Below, piece by piece: positions 32,461-45,291 of a DNA stretch of 64,000 nt; position 1 is the stretch's first letter, and the number at the start of each line of letters is the position of its first letter. Origin of the DNA: Guadua angustifolia (taxonomy: Eukaryota > Streptophyta > Magnoliopsida > Poales > Poaceae); NCBI GenBank assembly GCA_036346375.1, contig CM070517.1:48332200-48396199 (forward strand), read 5' to 3'. The notes beneath the pieces were generated by a model that was not told the DNA's origin, did not search any database, and saw only the letters and a program-made list of their open reading frames with translations. The position numbers and the translations under genes are program-made.

Positions 32461-33470
32461 TTCCGACACTAATGCAACAAAAATCAACTCGATCAGATCT
32501 ACGGATCAGAAGATATTACCTTCACAAGATGATGCTTTTGCAGCAGACCGAACTCTGGACGAAAATCAACTACGCCGGACCAAATCACAGACTAAATTCC
32601 AACTACGCCGGACCGGAGCGTTCCTTATTTTTGTTTGCATTCACCGACCAACTAAGGAACTCGCATGCAGTCTTTTTAACTAATCACACAGCCAAAACCG
32701 AATAAAGACCAAGCGCAAAAGAGAGGTTTACCAGGAGCTTTTCTCTTTGTTGCATGCATGCACGTCAAACGTCCAGAACAACCAAATTTTAGTCGCCAGT
32801 TGACCTCCAGGAGCTTCAATTTTCATGCGCCAGGACTTCTTGCACTTGCGCATGCATGCGGCTCCAAGCACAAATCTTCAGGTCGCCAACTCAGGTCGCC
32901 AGGAGAGTCTTCGAAGACGCCGCATGCATGCACTTCACCAAGAAACGCAAGAAGATGCACAACCACGGCCAGGAGTCGACGGGAAGACCAGCCACCAGAA
33001 GAAAAACGACAAGTTTTCTAGTCGCAATACACATGAAAGCCAGCCGCCGCAAAAAGCACCTGCCGCGCCAGACGAAGAACGCTCTCGCCACAATGAAAAA
33101 CAGCTGTCACAGCCGCCAAAAAGCTTCGATTTTATTGATCAGGTTTTGAAGTCCTTTTAAACAACTCAAAACCCTAACACATGTATGCATATCCACCTGG
33201 CCCAATACACATGGCCTAATATATGCATACAACCCAAAATTCACACATGCACGTGTACGGCCCGCCTGCCGCACTCACGTGACTAACCAGCCTTCGTGTG
33301 CACCGTTCTCTAATCCGAACATCCCGCATGACATCCTCGACCACCAGGACCTCGATTCCTCACTGAACCTAGTTCCGAACCTCAGTTCCTCCATGAACCT
33401 AGTTCCGGTCCCGTCATCGACCACGTTCGCCCTCGAGCAACACCTGCACACGAATAAACAAACAACGCAT

Positions 33471-33685
33471 CCGAGCATAAGTCCACGACTTGACTCAAGG
33501 TTAATCCATGCAACCACTCACACGAGTGCATTGCATCAAGCAAAACCATCATGCTATCACCAGCATAATTAAATGAACATCTGAGCACAAGTCCACGACT
33601 TGCCTCAAAATAAATCCATGCAACCACTCACATGAGTGCATTGCATCAAACAAAATCCATCACGCTATCACCAGCATAATAATCA
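33471..33685. repeat. Tandem duplication of about 100 bp inside the solo LTR
   Basis: Two copies (33471-33569 and 33581-33685) share AAGTCCACGACTTG, ATCCATGCAACCACTCACA and GCTATCACCAGCATAAT. Confidence 0.85.
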
Positions 33686-34224
33686 TATCAACATAGCACA
33701 TGCACAAGCACCACACATGCTATAGCCAAAGTCACTTTACAATGCCAATTCACCATTCAACCAATTTTTCATCACATGATCTCACAACTAGCTTACCCTC
33801 GTCGATTTGAATCGAAACCCTCTGATTCTGTGGCTCAGCAGCAGAGAAGAATTAATAGCGTAGCTGTGAATTTTGGAAATATATGTAATATTTTAATTCC
33901 AGACTTTACTACGGGATAAATATTACAAAATACTATAGATGCATAAATTAGCAGGTAACATATTGTACTTCCAAATATGCTCAAGAATTGAATATAACAG
34001 AGTTGATCAATCACACCAATAACTTACAGTTAGACGTAATGAAGAATAGTAAGCATTGCTAGATGCGGTCATAGAAGTAGTCGACGTCGAGGAAGAAGTC
34101 AAGCGGTCGCGTGGATGCGCTGCCTAGAAATCTTATTGCTGCCTCGTGCGGGTGATATTTGTGGCAATAGCTGAGAAATATCGCCCATCCTCCTTCCCAG
34201 TCCACACTAAGGAGGAATTCTATG

Positions 34225-34966
34225 TAGGGGTCTAACGGGCTTAGATTCGATTGGATATCACTCTTTCTATATCCTAAACTATTTTTTTTGTCTGACTCTG
34301 AATCGGATACAGATATTGCCAAATATGAATACGACGCGAATAATATCAGTCACGAATTCGAAGCGAATACGAAGCGGAATCGATACGATACCGAATATTT
34401 TTTTGTCAGACATCGCGCGAAAATAAATACTACGTATAGCACACAAATATAATGATTAACCAATCATATGAGTTCAACATACAACAGCATTATCATAATT
34501 TAATAAGTCATTTCATCAGGTAGTCCAACAAAAATTGCAAAAGTATCAAATATTTCTTTAGGTATTCACATAGGTAAGTGGAATCATATTCTTGCATGTT
34601 AAGCTTTGTTGGTGGTTGCACCGAACAGTGGAATGGCAGATGGGATGGCGGCAGGAGGGTGGAGTCGTGGAGGGAGGGCCTAGTTTGGGCTATTTGGTTG
34701 AACCTAATTGAAGTTACTAGAATATGAGTTGTAAATATCCGAATCCAAATATATTAATAAAGTTATCCAGATTTTGGAAATATCCGAGAATATAATTAGA
34801 ATATTCCGATCCAACTGATAGTGATTCCCCGAATCTGATGCTGAATCTGAAACCAACTATCCGAAATCGATACCAAATCCGACAAATATCCGATACGATT
34901 ATCTGAATTCAATCCTAACAGATCTGGTTGGTCGGTTGGCATCTATCCAATCCAATTGCACCCCTA
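34225..34966. mobile_element. Old non-autonomous hAT-like element, copy 1
   Basis: The left end TAGGGGTCTAACGGG and right end GCAATTG...CCCCTA-type (inverse TAGGGGTGCAATTGGATTGG) match at their tips. ATCCGATACGA-like words lie near both ends. The flanking octamers ATTCTATG and CTTATATA keep only part of an 8-bp duplication. It moved before the segmental duplication because both copies carry it. Confidence 0.7.
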
Positions 34967-35240
34967 CTTATATAGTGATAATTGCGTGATTCATTAAAAT
35001 AAAAGGTCGATTTAATGTATCAAGAGACGCATTACGATACGGCGCGGTCACCCGTTGCAAATAGCAAGTCACGCAAAAAGTGTGAATATGCGCATGCCTA
35101 AGTGCACACGTGTATTTAGCCAAAGTCCATCTCATAGCATGTGTCACATTATTTTAAGGAGCGGTAAGAATTTCACTTTATAAATTCTCTTTCCTTCATT
35201 TAGCTAGACAATATGATTCTAAATCGTGTATACTAAACCC

Positions 35241-35569
35241 GTTCGCTTGAATCATGTGAATGCTGCTCAAGCAAAATCCGCAACAGACATAACTGCGGGT
35301 AACATTCTAATCCCTCTTGCACCCAGATGATCTTATTTGACCCCAGTGCTGTGCATTCTATAAGCATTTTGTCAAGAAGCATCATACATAGTCCACTCCC
35401 TTATTCAACCAAATAGGTGTTCAATCACCGGGTGACCCAATCTTAGCAGTTAGCACAATACATCTGCTATAATCCTCCTCTCATCATTCTAGAGACCCCA
35501 TATAAAGCTAACCTATATACTATCAACCTAAGTGGATTAGATGTTATCCTTGAGATGGGCTAGTTGACA
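35241..35569. other. Junction region, nothing recognised
   Basis: This connects the end of the duplicated segment to a truncated gypsy element. No frame or border supported. Confidence 0.4.
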
Positions 35570-35754
35570 CGGACAAAACGAAATTAAGGAATAAAACAAT
35601 CAAGTACTGCAAAGTGCAATGTGAAGACCACCCGATCAAAGAAGCAGCATATATAGGAGGAGGAGGAGGAGGACCTAAGGAATCAAATACCCATATCTGT
35701 TCAAGGAATCAAGCAAGAAATTTCGAGGACGAAATTTTCTTTAAGGGGGGAAGC
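35570..35754 (+). pseudogene. pol: C-terminal chromodomain tail of a Ty3/gypsy chromovirus polyprotein
   Basis: One frame reads LRNKTIKYCKVQCEDHPIKE followed by AA instead of the usual ATWE. Frame-shifted remains of an EEEDLRKEYPYLF-like end and SRNFEDEIFFKGG follow. The CGAGGACGAAATTTTCTTTA and AAGGGGGG tract marks the usual end of the polyprotein and the polypurine tract of these elements. The chromodomain targets integration to histone marks. Only the last 60 codons remain, with an expanded GGA run inside. Confidence 0.8.
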
Positions 35755-35937
35755 TGTGAAAACCTGCCCAAAATCCTATCTCCTAAAACCCTGTCTAGCT
35801 ATCCCAAAACTTTCTTCAATATCAAATCAAGATTTAAACTAAACAGCAAAGTGCAGTACAGTTCTACTAATTGGATTGACCATAAAATCAACAATATATA
35901 TATATATATATATTAAATGTGATTTCAGTGCTAATAT

Positions 35938-36143
35938 GCTAAAATCTAATCTAGACCCTTGGATCAAGTTTTGAAGGTTGAGATCTACTGAGATGAAGGT
36001 CAAGCAACTCACTCAATTAATGCTTTCACATTCAAGGTGGCAAACAACCCATTGTCATAAATGCTTTTACACATAGCTGGTTAGTTAAATCTCAACCTTC
36101 AAAACTTGATCCAAGGGTCCAGATTAGATTTTAACATTTTAGC
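35938..36143. mobile_element. MITE with about 47-bp terminal inverted repeats, 206 bp
   Basis: The left arm (35938-35985) contains GACCCTTGGATCAAGTTTTG and AAGGTTGAGAT. The right arm (36087-36143) is its inverse. The centre is unique and non-coding. A target duplication could not be fixed, so the family is open. Confidence 0.85.
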
Positions 36144-38380
36144 ATATATACTTCTTTACATTAATAAAAAAATTGCCATCCTCTGAAACTGTCCCAACTC
36201 ATTCTCTTTACTCTTTTATCGTATTCAAACCAAATTTCAGTTCTTATTAAAAAAAAAGAGAGAGAGTGAGAGGCACACTCTCCAAATCAGTGCCAACAAT
36301 TTACTCATGAGAGCAGTTAGCAAAAAGAATTAGCATCACATAATTATATATGCGCATCTTCTTAGAATATCAACTCATTTTACTCACATTTCTCTGTCAG
36401 CAGAATCAATCCTGGTCCAATATCATTTCTTGGAAGCCAACTCAATACATACCAAGTATTCGGTAAATATCTCAATCACTCAAAAAGTTTCTGTAAACAT
36501 ATGTATTTGTGTATCATCTTCATCCAGATCAAAGCACTGGAATCACTAACAACAATCTTACAGGTTTACATTTCTGTCATCAGGATTTATACAAATGTGT
36601 GAATACTCAATGTTAACAATATATGTAAGCACAAACACTCAAAATTTCAGCAACTATCTATTTATGCAGGTCTCCATACATTATAACTCAAAGATTTCAT
36701 CCCATTAATACCCATACAAATTATCAAGGAGAATAAGACTTGCTCAAATTACATTCTCATGCATCAAAGTACATCTCTAAATACAGATTAGATTACATTC
36801 AAATGAGTTCAAACATCCACTTATGATGTTTAAAGAAAATCAGGATCCATGCAGGTTATCAATAATAATAATAATAATAAACAAACTCAAATTAACAAGC
36901 ATACATTAGATTTTCTGAATACAGATCACATTCAAAAGACTATATCCTCTACTTATGGCATCTAAAAGAAATACACCCCACACTGCTGAACGGATCTACT
37001 TCTCTCAACTAGCCAACCGCCACATCCCTTCTCTCTCTGCCCATTCCTGCAACTGGCTGCCAGCACCCATTCCTTGCCCATGCTGCCAGCTTGAGGGCAG
37101 CTGCTTTTTGCCCATCCCTTGCCCTCACTCTTAGCCAAGTGGCAGAAATGATGGGCTGAATGCACTCCACCTGTATTGCTGCCCACAGTTTTGCCCATTC
37201 AAGCCCATGGTTTCATCTCCTGAACAGAAACAAATTCACCCAGTCAAGGTCACATATCAACTCTACATATAATCTAAATCTCATCTATAAATCAGAACTA
37301 TATATGTACTCAAATAACTTAACTAAATCCCTGGGTATTCCACCCTTTTAGACAAAAGAATCAGTAATAAGAAAACATGCATGCATGTCAGATTAAGCTC
37401 AAGAGTCAGCACTTCACAATCTAAATATAAGTTCTGGAGCTCCAACTCAAGGAATGGCGTATTATTTGCATTTAGTAGTGAGGGTTGCAGAGCTCGCATA
37501 GAATTTTTACTCAAAGAGCAACAGACATGCACAAAGGAATATGGAAACTGAAGGTATTTGACTGTCTGATCAGCACTAAAGTAGATGGAATAATGAGATA
37601 AGCATCATGTGGTACTTAAAGAACACACATTCATGCTAGTACTCTGTCCTTAGAATTTTAACTCAGAGCTATACATTTTACCTAAAAGAGATCACCACGT
37701 GTTTTCGTAAATCAGATCATAAACTCATACACATATTCAATTGGCAATACTTCAGTACCGAATCCATACAAGTGCATATAACAACTAAGCTAATCAGGTG
37801 AGTTGTATTGTAAATTTGGCCATGGCAATGCATGCAAAACATTCCTAACGACACACACACACCCACACACACACACATATATATACCACCCCTATTCCTA
37901 AAATGCACACAGGAACACATTAAACCCTCAAGAACCCAATATGATACCAAATATAATTGATGATGCATTACCAACAGATCCAAATGTAAGCCTTCTAATT
38001 GAATAATCTTAACCTACCTCTATGCCTCAAACAGGAATATACCAAACTTCAAAGATGTGCATTGTTATCCATTCTTAGATTCTGGAACAATCAAAATATA
38101 ATACAAAGATCCATTATCTAAACAATACAACATTGGTCACAGAACGATACATAACATAAACATCTACTCTTTTGGCAAACGACAATACACCATGCTAAAG
38201 CTCCACTAATGATAATCAAGCTCATGGATAGACAGTTCAATAAGCATCAACCATCATACACAGAACAACATACATATACTTCTCCAGATTCGCAAGGGAT
38301 TCTTTATGCATGTGCGGCAAGTGTAAAAATCATAGCAATTAGACATCAAGCTAGTAATCAAAAAGGGGGAAATGAGATGA
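36144..38380. other. LTR interior, non-coding
   Basis: AT-rich sequence with AAT repeats at 36862-36880 and a CA/TA microsatellite at 37851-37886. The short frames here are on both strands and match nothing. Confidence 0.5.
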
Positions 38381-39379
38381 GGAATCACTTAGCTTGTAGC
38401 AGGCAGGCGGCAGAGTAAGCCCTAGCTGTGGCAGAGGTGGGGCGAGGCCGAGATCGGTGTGAGGAAGAGGAGTGGGGTTCACCGGTCGGGCCCCATCGCC
38501 GGTGAGGAACCGCCGTGGCAGTGAGCTCGGGGAAGTAGTGGCTGAGGCTGGTGGCTTCGCCACCGGAGCCGAGGAAGAGGACCTCCGGTTGGGGACCTAG
38601 AGAAATAAAAAGGGGTAAGTATAGAAGGGGAATATCAGAGAGAGAGAGGGGAGTGGGGAAAGGAGCTTACCCCGGAGCCATCGTCGGCGCGGGGCGAAGG
38701 CGTCGGCGAGCGAGGAGGGCTGGAGGTGGCGGCGCGCGTTGGGGAGGAGAGGAAAGCGGGAGGAGCAGCGGTGCGGCCGGAGGCCGAGAGGCCAGAGGAG
38801 GTGGCGCGGCGCGGCGCGGCGAGTAGGCCAGGCGGCGCGCTCGGGCCTGGCGACCGAGGGGAGAGAGAGAGCCAGGAGGCGGCGGCAGTAGCGAGAGGAA
38901 GAGGGAGGTAAGGCTCAGGGAGAGGGACAGATAGAGAGAGGGCGGCGGCAGAGTGAGAGAGAGAGAGGAAAAGAGTAGGCCTGGGCGTTCGGTTAAACCG
39001 AAAAAATCGGTTTCGGTTTTCGATTTTTTAGACAATTCGGTTATTTCAAAATCAAAACCGAAATATGTTTGCATATTTAGAAAACCGACATTTCGGTTAA
39101 CCGATAATTCGGTTTCGGTTTCGGTTTTAACCGAATTATCAGCTAGCAGACAGCATTACAAACATATTTCGGTTTAGCAGACATTTTCAGACAGCAAGCC
39201 ACAGCATATAGCTAGCAGCACATCACAAAGAAAGAAAAACGACAAAGACAAAGAAGTCACAAGAAGTCACAAAGCTCACAAAGATATAGCTAGCAAAGAC
39301 ATCACAAAGCTCACAAAGAAAGAAAAAACGCACATGACAAAGAAACATTTTCGCACAAAGAAGTCACAAAGAAAGACAA

Positions 39380-40095
39380 GCAGTCCCTAGTCCCTACTCA
39401 TTATTCATTACATAAATCCCAGAGTGGCAAGAGTCCCAGACCCAGAGTGGCAGAACATTACATAAATCCCAGACATTACATAAATCCCAGAGTGGCAATA
39501 CAACTTTACAAGAACATTACAAACAGAAGCTTCAACTTCTAAGCCCTCCACTTTGTCAGATTGCAGCAAAACAGAAGCTGCTACCTGCCTACCTGGATTA
39601 AAACAGGCCAAAACATCAAACATTAAATATTAGTGATTCTTCATATAAGGTAAGATGCAAAAACTAGTTCAGTGAAAAGGAATATCATCATGCCAGAAAG
39701 GTCCGGTGAAACCAGTTCAGCCAGCTAAAGGCATCAATCACTAAATCAACATGCAGTCCCTACTCAAGCAAATCAAGCAATGTCAATCACTAAATCAACA
39801 TGCAGTCCATACTCCAATGTAAACAAAATCAAGCAGTCCCTAGTCCCTACTCATTATTCATTAACACATGTAACCATATGCCCATTTGTCAATCACTAAA
39901 TCAACATGCAGTCCATACTCCAATGTAAACAAAATCAAGCAGTCCCTAGTCCCTACTCATTATTCATTAACAGAATATCAAGTTTCTCACAGAATCAAGC
40001 CTGAGAATGCCAGAATATATTTGCTAAATTAGGTATCTTAACAAGAATGCCAGAACATAATTGCTAAATTAGGTATCTTAACAAGAACATGCTTG
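39380..40095. repeat. Direct repeats in the hAT 3' region
   Basis: AATCAAGCAGTCCCTAGTCC with CTACTCATTATTCATTA occurs two full times (about 39832 and 39935), with a partial copy near 39380. CTAAATTAGGTATCTTAACA is repeated near 40024 and 40063. Confidence 0.8.
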
Positions 40096-40431
40096 ATGAA
40101 AAGAAAATGTCAAGGAAATACTTGCTGTAGTTTCTGTTCTGACCCTGAAACAATCAACCATTTCTTTTTTCAGTTGTAGTAGAACTTGGCTTAGTGACAG
40201 ATTTGCTGCTAGATTGTGTTTTCAACTTTGATTTTGTAGAAGTAGCAGCCTTTTCAGCTTCATACTCTTTAAGCAATTCTGAAATAAAACAAAAACAACA
40301 TGTAAATAATTAGTTGCGGTTGGGAGAACAAGAAAATTATGTCAAGAATGTAATATTCATTGTTGTTATCTTACCTTCTTCCATTTTGGCTAGCTCTTCC
40401 TCATTTTCTTCAATATTGATAGGAGTGAGCG

Positions 40432-42330
40432 TCAGAGCCAATCTTGTGTACAAATAAGAGCTTGGACCATGAATGGTGTAAGCGAGGTCCTAAAATCATC
40501 TAGGACTCGGCCCACTGCATTTAAATGCACACTCGATGCAACTGTTGATATTGAATTGCCAACACATGACGAGCCATATGTGCCAATATAGGAAATCTGG
40601 ACGAACTCACTTTCCACCATTCTAGAATATCAAATCTGCTGCTGTCCTCTTCATTTTCTTCGCCAAGGTATTTCTCAATTTCAGATTTGCTAGTGCCAAT
40701 TGCACCATTACCAATCCTCATCTTTTTAGCAATTAGGGACTTCATTAACCTTCCTCCCCTTTTTTGTGGTTGTTCTTGTTCAGATTCATTGGTTTGTGTC
40801 GATGAATCACTTGGAGCATAGATATTTCAGACTCTTCAAACAACTCGTGGAAACAAACATTCATCGCATCCCAAACTTTACGCCCTTTTTCCTCGCCAAA
40901 CATTTCCCCAATGGCTAACTTAGTGTAACTAGATAGCTTGTATCTTGGATCAAGTGCAAGAGCAATAAAGATGAGCGGTGTTCATGTTCTCCTTCTCCTC
41001 GCCCTACCCTTCCCCTCCCTCATTCTCATTCTCATTTTCCTTCTCATGCCAATTGCCCCAATACTTTTCATACTTATCCTTCATCCTCTTGGCCATTGCT
41101 CATGCAATTCATCTTCACTATCACCCATTCTCGCAACAATACATTGACTTCACCAATTTCATGAAAGAACTCATTAGCAAATACTTGTAGTGTAGTGGAA
41201 ACACGAAGAGTGAGATCATAAAATGCCCAAGAAATTCAGCCATCTTCTTTATGCTCGCCAATCGAATTCATCAGAATTCCAGGCCTTTTTCCCCACATAA
41301 TTCTATTATATATGTTGGATCTTCTTCCTCATACCTTGCAAATACTTTCATAAATTATTGCAGATTTCAACATAAGATATGTTGAATTCCACCTAGTGCA
41401 TACATCTAGTGTCAAGAATGCATTGCTTTCCAAATTTTCTAACTCGCAAGTTTCTTAAATTTGACCAACCTAGAGGTTCCATTCTTGATAAACCTAACAA
41501 ACAAGACGAACACGCTTCACAGAGCTATCCAACTCTTTTAAGCCATCGAAACAATCAAATTTATAATATGGGCAAGACATCTCATGTGAAGATACTTGCC
41601 TAAAGCAATGCCGGTTTTTGATTGTTCATTTGCCTCCGTATGTAATCTACTCCAACGCCATTGGGGCTAGCATTATCAACTGTAATTGTCATGACTTTAT
41701 TAATCCCCACCACCAAGCATCTCTCAGATGTTTTTCCCAATATCATCTCCTTATGGCCCTTTACCTTGAAAAACTAATGATCTTCTTATGCAATTTCCAT
41801 TCATGGTCAATAAAATGTGTTGTGACAACCATGTAACTATCTTGTTGTTGTGAAGTCCAAGTATCGCTTGTAAGACAAACCCTTTCACATGATTGCTTAA
41901 AAAGGTTTTGAGCTTTGCTTTCTTCAAAGTAAATAGAAACAGATTCTAGTGATTGTTCGCTCTAGATGGCACACTCCAACGTGGACAAGCTACATGCATA
42001 AATTTTCTAAAGCCCGACTTTTCGCAGCCTAGCAAAAGGAAGCTCATCTTCAATAACCATTTGAGCAAAAGCATTCCTAATTGCATCAGATCAAACTTGT
42101 AAGTTGTAACACTATCACCCGATTTACTTGCAAATAACCTTGCTTCGGATCCCTATTCCTATGAGGATTGCATTTGCAAGTGTTAAAATGAGTCCGCAAG
42201 GCGAGCGTTTACCATTAACATTTGGATCGACCTTTGATCTCGCGATGGCAATAGTTGCACTTCCCTTTCTTCGATTACCACCCACTTTAATCTTGGTGAA
42301 GTGAGACCACATCTCCGATCTTGGCGCCAT
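40432..42330 (-). pseudogene. hAT transposase, degenerate (BED, DUF4413, dimerisation domain)
   Basis: Reading down from 42330, a BED zinc-finger start is visible (MAPRSEMWSHFTKIKVGG and, in another frame, a Cys/His pair). A RNase-H-like middle follows with IALALDPRYKLSSYTKLA and EEKGRKVWDAMNVCFHELF (about 40840-40965). The hAT dimerisation domain is last: FDILEWWKVSSSRFPILAHM and ARHVLA, then a frame shift, ISTVASSVHLNAVGRVLDDF and VQALICTQDWL before the stop at 40432. These are the parts of an Ac/hAT transposase in the right order. Many frameshifts and stops exist in the middle (41100-42100), so it is non-functional. Confidence 0.88.
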
Positions 42331-42959
42331 CTCTTTTCTTTTATCGCCTCCTCCTCCTCTCGTGTTTCCTTATCCTTTTCCATTGCATTTCTGATTCATT
42401 TGTTTTGCTCGGATCGAGGTCTACAAGAGTACAAACAAGGATCACTAGATCAAGACAAAGACATGCGAAATAATTTAAAGTAGTATTACCTTGGAAAATC
42501 TCTAGTCGATCATGTGTGAATGGAAGACTTGATAAACCAAGAATATAAATTGCTTTATAAAAAGGACAATGGGGAAACCAATATGATTGCCTATTTTCGT
42601 CTTCCCACCTTGAAAAACAGAGAGTTTATAAAAAGAAGAAGAGGAAAAAAGGGACAAAGGGTAGACCATATGGAACAAGATGACCAAGTGACAAGGAACA
42701 ACATTGAAAAGACCACTATCCTACCGCAGCGATCAATCGTGTGATGTAAACTAGTGGAGAACCCAAAATTAAGCATACATCGCCTTCTAACCATACGAAA
42801 TTTCAAAGAACTCGACATTAGAATGGGTTGTCTATATTGGTATGTAGTACTATAATCAACCACAAAGAAATCGCCTAATTCTCGCAGGTGATATTGAGAC
42901 TCCATTTGGAACGATAAATTTCACACCCGTGTTGTAAATAGGCCCGATTCTAGATTAAT

Positions 42960-43440
42960 AATCAACCTATATCTATAGGAACAAAAACCAAGTTTGACTG
43001 TAAGAACGAAGACTGAAGATCACATACGCTATTGTTGCAAATCGATTGTTGCGTTGCTGCCACCATGGTCGGAGTCGGAGAATTGGTGGATGCCATCACC
43101 CGGCAGCCTGCAGCAGGAGCTTGGAGTTGGAGGGGCCGAGCCCGGAGGGGTGGGCGGCGGGGCGGCACTGAGCCGGAGGGCCGAAGGGGAGGGCGGCGAC
43201 ACCGGCGCTGGCCGCCTGGAGACGGGAGGCCGGAGGGGCGGGCGCGCCTGAGCCGAGGGCCGAGGGGAGGGCGGCAAGACACCGGCAAGCCCTGGAGACG
43301 GAGGCCGAGGGGCGGCAAGACACCGCGCGCAAGGCCGCCTCGAGACGGGAGGCCGGAGTTCGGTGCGGGCGCTTGGGCCTTAGAGACGAGAGGAAGACGG
43401 ATCGGGCGCCTGGAGCCCTAGGGTTAGGGTGTGAGTTGTG
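42960..43440 (-). promoter_or_regulatory. GC-rich 5' leader of the hAT transposase gene (inferred)
   Basis: A strongly GC-rich block of GGAGGCCGGAGGGGCGGGC-type repeats lies upstream of the transposase on its strand. The frames on both strands are compositional. A leader role is inferred from position only. Confidence 0.3.
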
Positions 43441-44190
43441 TTGTTGTGTGACACTGTGACTGCGTGAGCCGTGAGGGGGGCCTGAGGCTGAGGCCTGAGG
43501 GCCGAGGGAATGACCGAGGCCGCCTAGGTTAGGGAATTATCGGTTATTTCGCTAATCAACCTTAAACCTAATAAACCGAAAAACAATCGGTTATCTAAGG
43601 CATCTAATCAATCGACAACCTAATTATTCGGTTTCGGTTATTTCGGTTTCGGTTTGCTTATTTCGATTCGGTTTTGCTTCTGGTTTATTTGCCCAAATTT
43701 CTAGAAAAGAGGGTGGGGTTAGGTTAGGTTCTTAGGAACCTATTCGGCCTGGCTAAAATTTTGGGCCTACTAGAAAAATGTATATGTATATATATTTAAC
43801 AATAATATAAACAAATTGTGTGCATAATTAAATAAATACATGAGAAAATAAGTAAGTAAATAAATAAACAAAGGATGGATGAATAATTTCTTTCTAAAAT
43901 CAAATGTATATTACTTGAACCGTTGTAGCAATAATAATAATAATAATAAATAAAATTGAGAAAATATGTAAAAATATATATACATATATTTGTTTATAAA
44001 AATTTATTTCTTGTTTTTCTCTTCTTTCCTTAATTTAAGTGAATTTCTAATAAACATATGTAGATAAAATAAATAAATAAAACATCACAAATTTCAAAAT
44101 ACGCGATCTAGTAAATCAATTCGCAATCATGGAAAATGTTGCATTAGAAATTAAAATCAAATAATAATAATAATAAATATTAATACCTCG

Positions 44191-44769
44191 GTGCTCTTAT
44201 TAGGAAATCTCTCCGATATCATCAGAGAGCAGCTAGAACCACTTCGTGCTGTGGACAGATCTGTAAAAACACATCCAGGCAAGTCGCCCTTCGACCATGT
44301 CTTGTGAACTGTTTGTGGCTTGGGTTGTTTGAAACTCTTGCATTTAACCCAAAAGACTATTTTCTAAAAGAAATTAAATCTGACTTTTTGGATCAGCTAA
44401 ATCCAGTAATAAAACCATAACCCTGGTAGGGTTGTGGAGTATTTGGTGGGTGGAAGAGTTCAGGGTATGAATAACCAGATTGGGTGTTGTGGAAGTCAGG
44501 ACTCCTCCACATAGGATATTATTTAAGGACAAACCAACTGGTGTTTACCTCAAAAATGGCGCAAACCGTACTGACCATAAACCTGGTATGGGACGGGCTG
44601 AACAAAATAACCAACAAGTAGCTGACTCTGCCTAGGTGAGAAAGGTGACTGCGCCTGGGGTAGGGCAGTCACCCTAGGGCGAGACATCAGGGGAGGACTC
44701 TCGACCCACGTGCCTTTGGTGAGGTGAGGCGGTACAGCAGAGGTTAGTGTACGGTTGGCCAAATGTTCT
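44191..44769. other. Intergenic, nothing firm
   Basis: No frame or repeat border was recognised between the LTR tail and the Tat-type element. The segment 44620-44720 is GC-rich. Confidence 0.35.
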
Positions 44770-44774
44770 GTTTC

Positions 44775-45242
44775 TATGGGATATACACGTCCAGTTGTCT
44801 ACATGGTAGGCCTATGAGGCCCAACCGGACATGGATGGGTCGGGCCGACTGCAGATAGAAAGGAGCCATTAAGGGCGTGCCAAGACGAGTCCAATAAGGA
44901 AGTCCTGGAGATGGCAAACCGGCTCGGAATAGGTAGGATGCGATTGTAATCTAGACCGTTATGATATGGATAGGAACAGGAGTTATAATCTCTATTTTGT
45001 ATCCGACTAGGACTCTCTTTCGTAATCGCCCTCCTCTGCTATATAAAGGGAGGGACAGGGGAACATCAACAGACAATCTCATCAGTAGATAGCTAGCCAC
45101 ATATAATTTCAGAGCACGGGACTAGGGTATTATCTCCTCCGTGAGAGCCCGAACCTGTATACATCTTGTGTCTTGTGCTACCATCGAGTTTGGGTCCAAC
45201 GCCTAGCCCCTTTTTCATTATTGCCGACGATAAACGTCGACA
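44775..45242 (+). repeat. Tat element 5' LTR
   Basis: It starts TATGGGATATACACG, where the 3' LTR has TGTGGG, so the terminal TG has mutated to TA. It ends CGTCGACA. TATATAAA at 45040 is the likely promoter box. Confidence 0.94.
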
Positions 45243-45291
45243 GTTGGCGCACCAGGTAGGAGCTGCGCTAAGATCAATCTCAGCAGACTCG

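Larger units (their letters stand above)
32044..33786 (-). mobile_element. Solo LTR, 1743 bp, with target duplication
   Basis: It starts TGTAGGATCG and ends CTCACA. It is flanked by GCTAG and ACTAG (5 bp, one difference). The start is the inverse of the CACCCCC...GATC..ACA border seen at 300-339, so this LTR is in minus orientation. No internal domain, primer site or second LTR exists, so it arose by LTR-LTR recombination. The uninterrupted paralog at 55205 confirms it. Confidence 0.88.
31858..35240. repeat. Segmental duplication copy 1 (paralog of 54987-56655), split by a solo LTR
   Basis: 31858-32043 and 33787-35240 together align with 54987-56655, including GCGCGTCAACTCAGCGAAAA and CTGATTCTGTGGCTCAGCAG. 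The copies differ by scattered substitutions and small indels. The paralog joins GAACCGCTAG directly to CTTACCC, which shows the ancestral state before the LTR inserted. The segment includes an hAT remnant (34225-34966). Confidence 0.92.
38976..43703 (-). mobile_element. hAT (Ac-like) transposon, 4.7 kb, perfect 8-bp TSD
   Basis: It is flanked on both sides by GAAAAGAG (38968-38975 and 43704-43711). The ends TAGGCCTGGGCGTTCGG and the inverse of the right end TAGAAATTTGGGCAAATAA share TAG, GGGC and ACC steps. Subterminal TTTCGGTT(A/T)AACCGA words fill both ends. A degenerate Ac-type transposase lies inside on the minus strand. Confidence 0.95.
35755..44190 (+). mobile_element. Long LTR of the chromovirus, split by a MITE and an hAT element
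   Basis: It begins TGTGAAAACCTGCCC right after the polypurine tract, runs through AT-rich sequence to 38380 and a GC-rich block (38390-38975), and resumes after the hAT at 43712 with an A-rich tail of AAATAAATAAA and AATAATAATAA words. The GC-rich then A-rich order matches the LTR piece at 340-1429. The 3' border was not identified, so the right limit is approximate. Confidence 0.6.

Noticed and set aside
38551..39074. GC-rich ORFs suggesting a host first exon
   Set aside because: The block sits within a gypsy-type LTR, and the frames are open on both strands and compositional.
43032..43421. GC-rich ORFs on both strands near the hAT 5' end
   Set aside because: Open in several frames because of GC repeats; no domain, and inside a transposon.
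45166..45291. Gag start in the 5' LTR (Met at 45166)
   Set aside because: It lies inside the LTR before the primer-binding site. The ATG at 45292 after the primer site is the more likely start.
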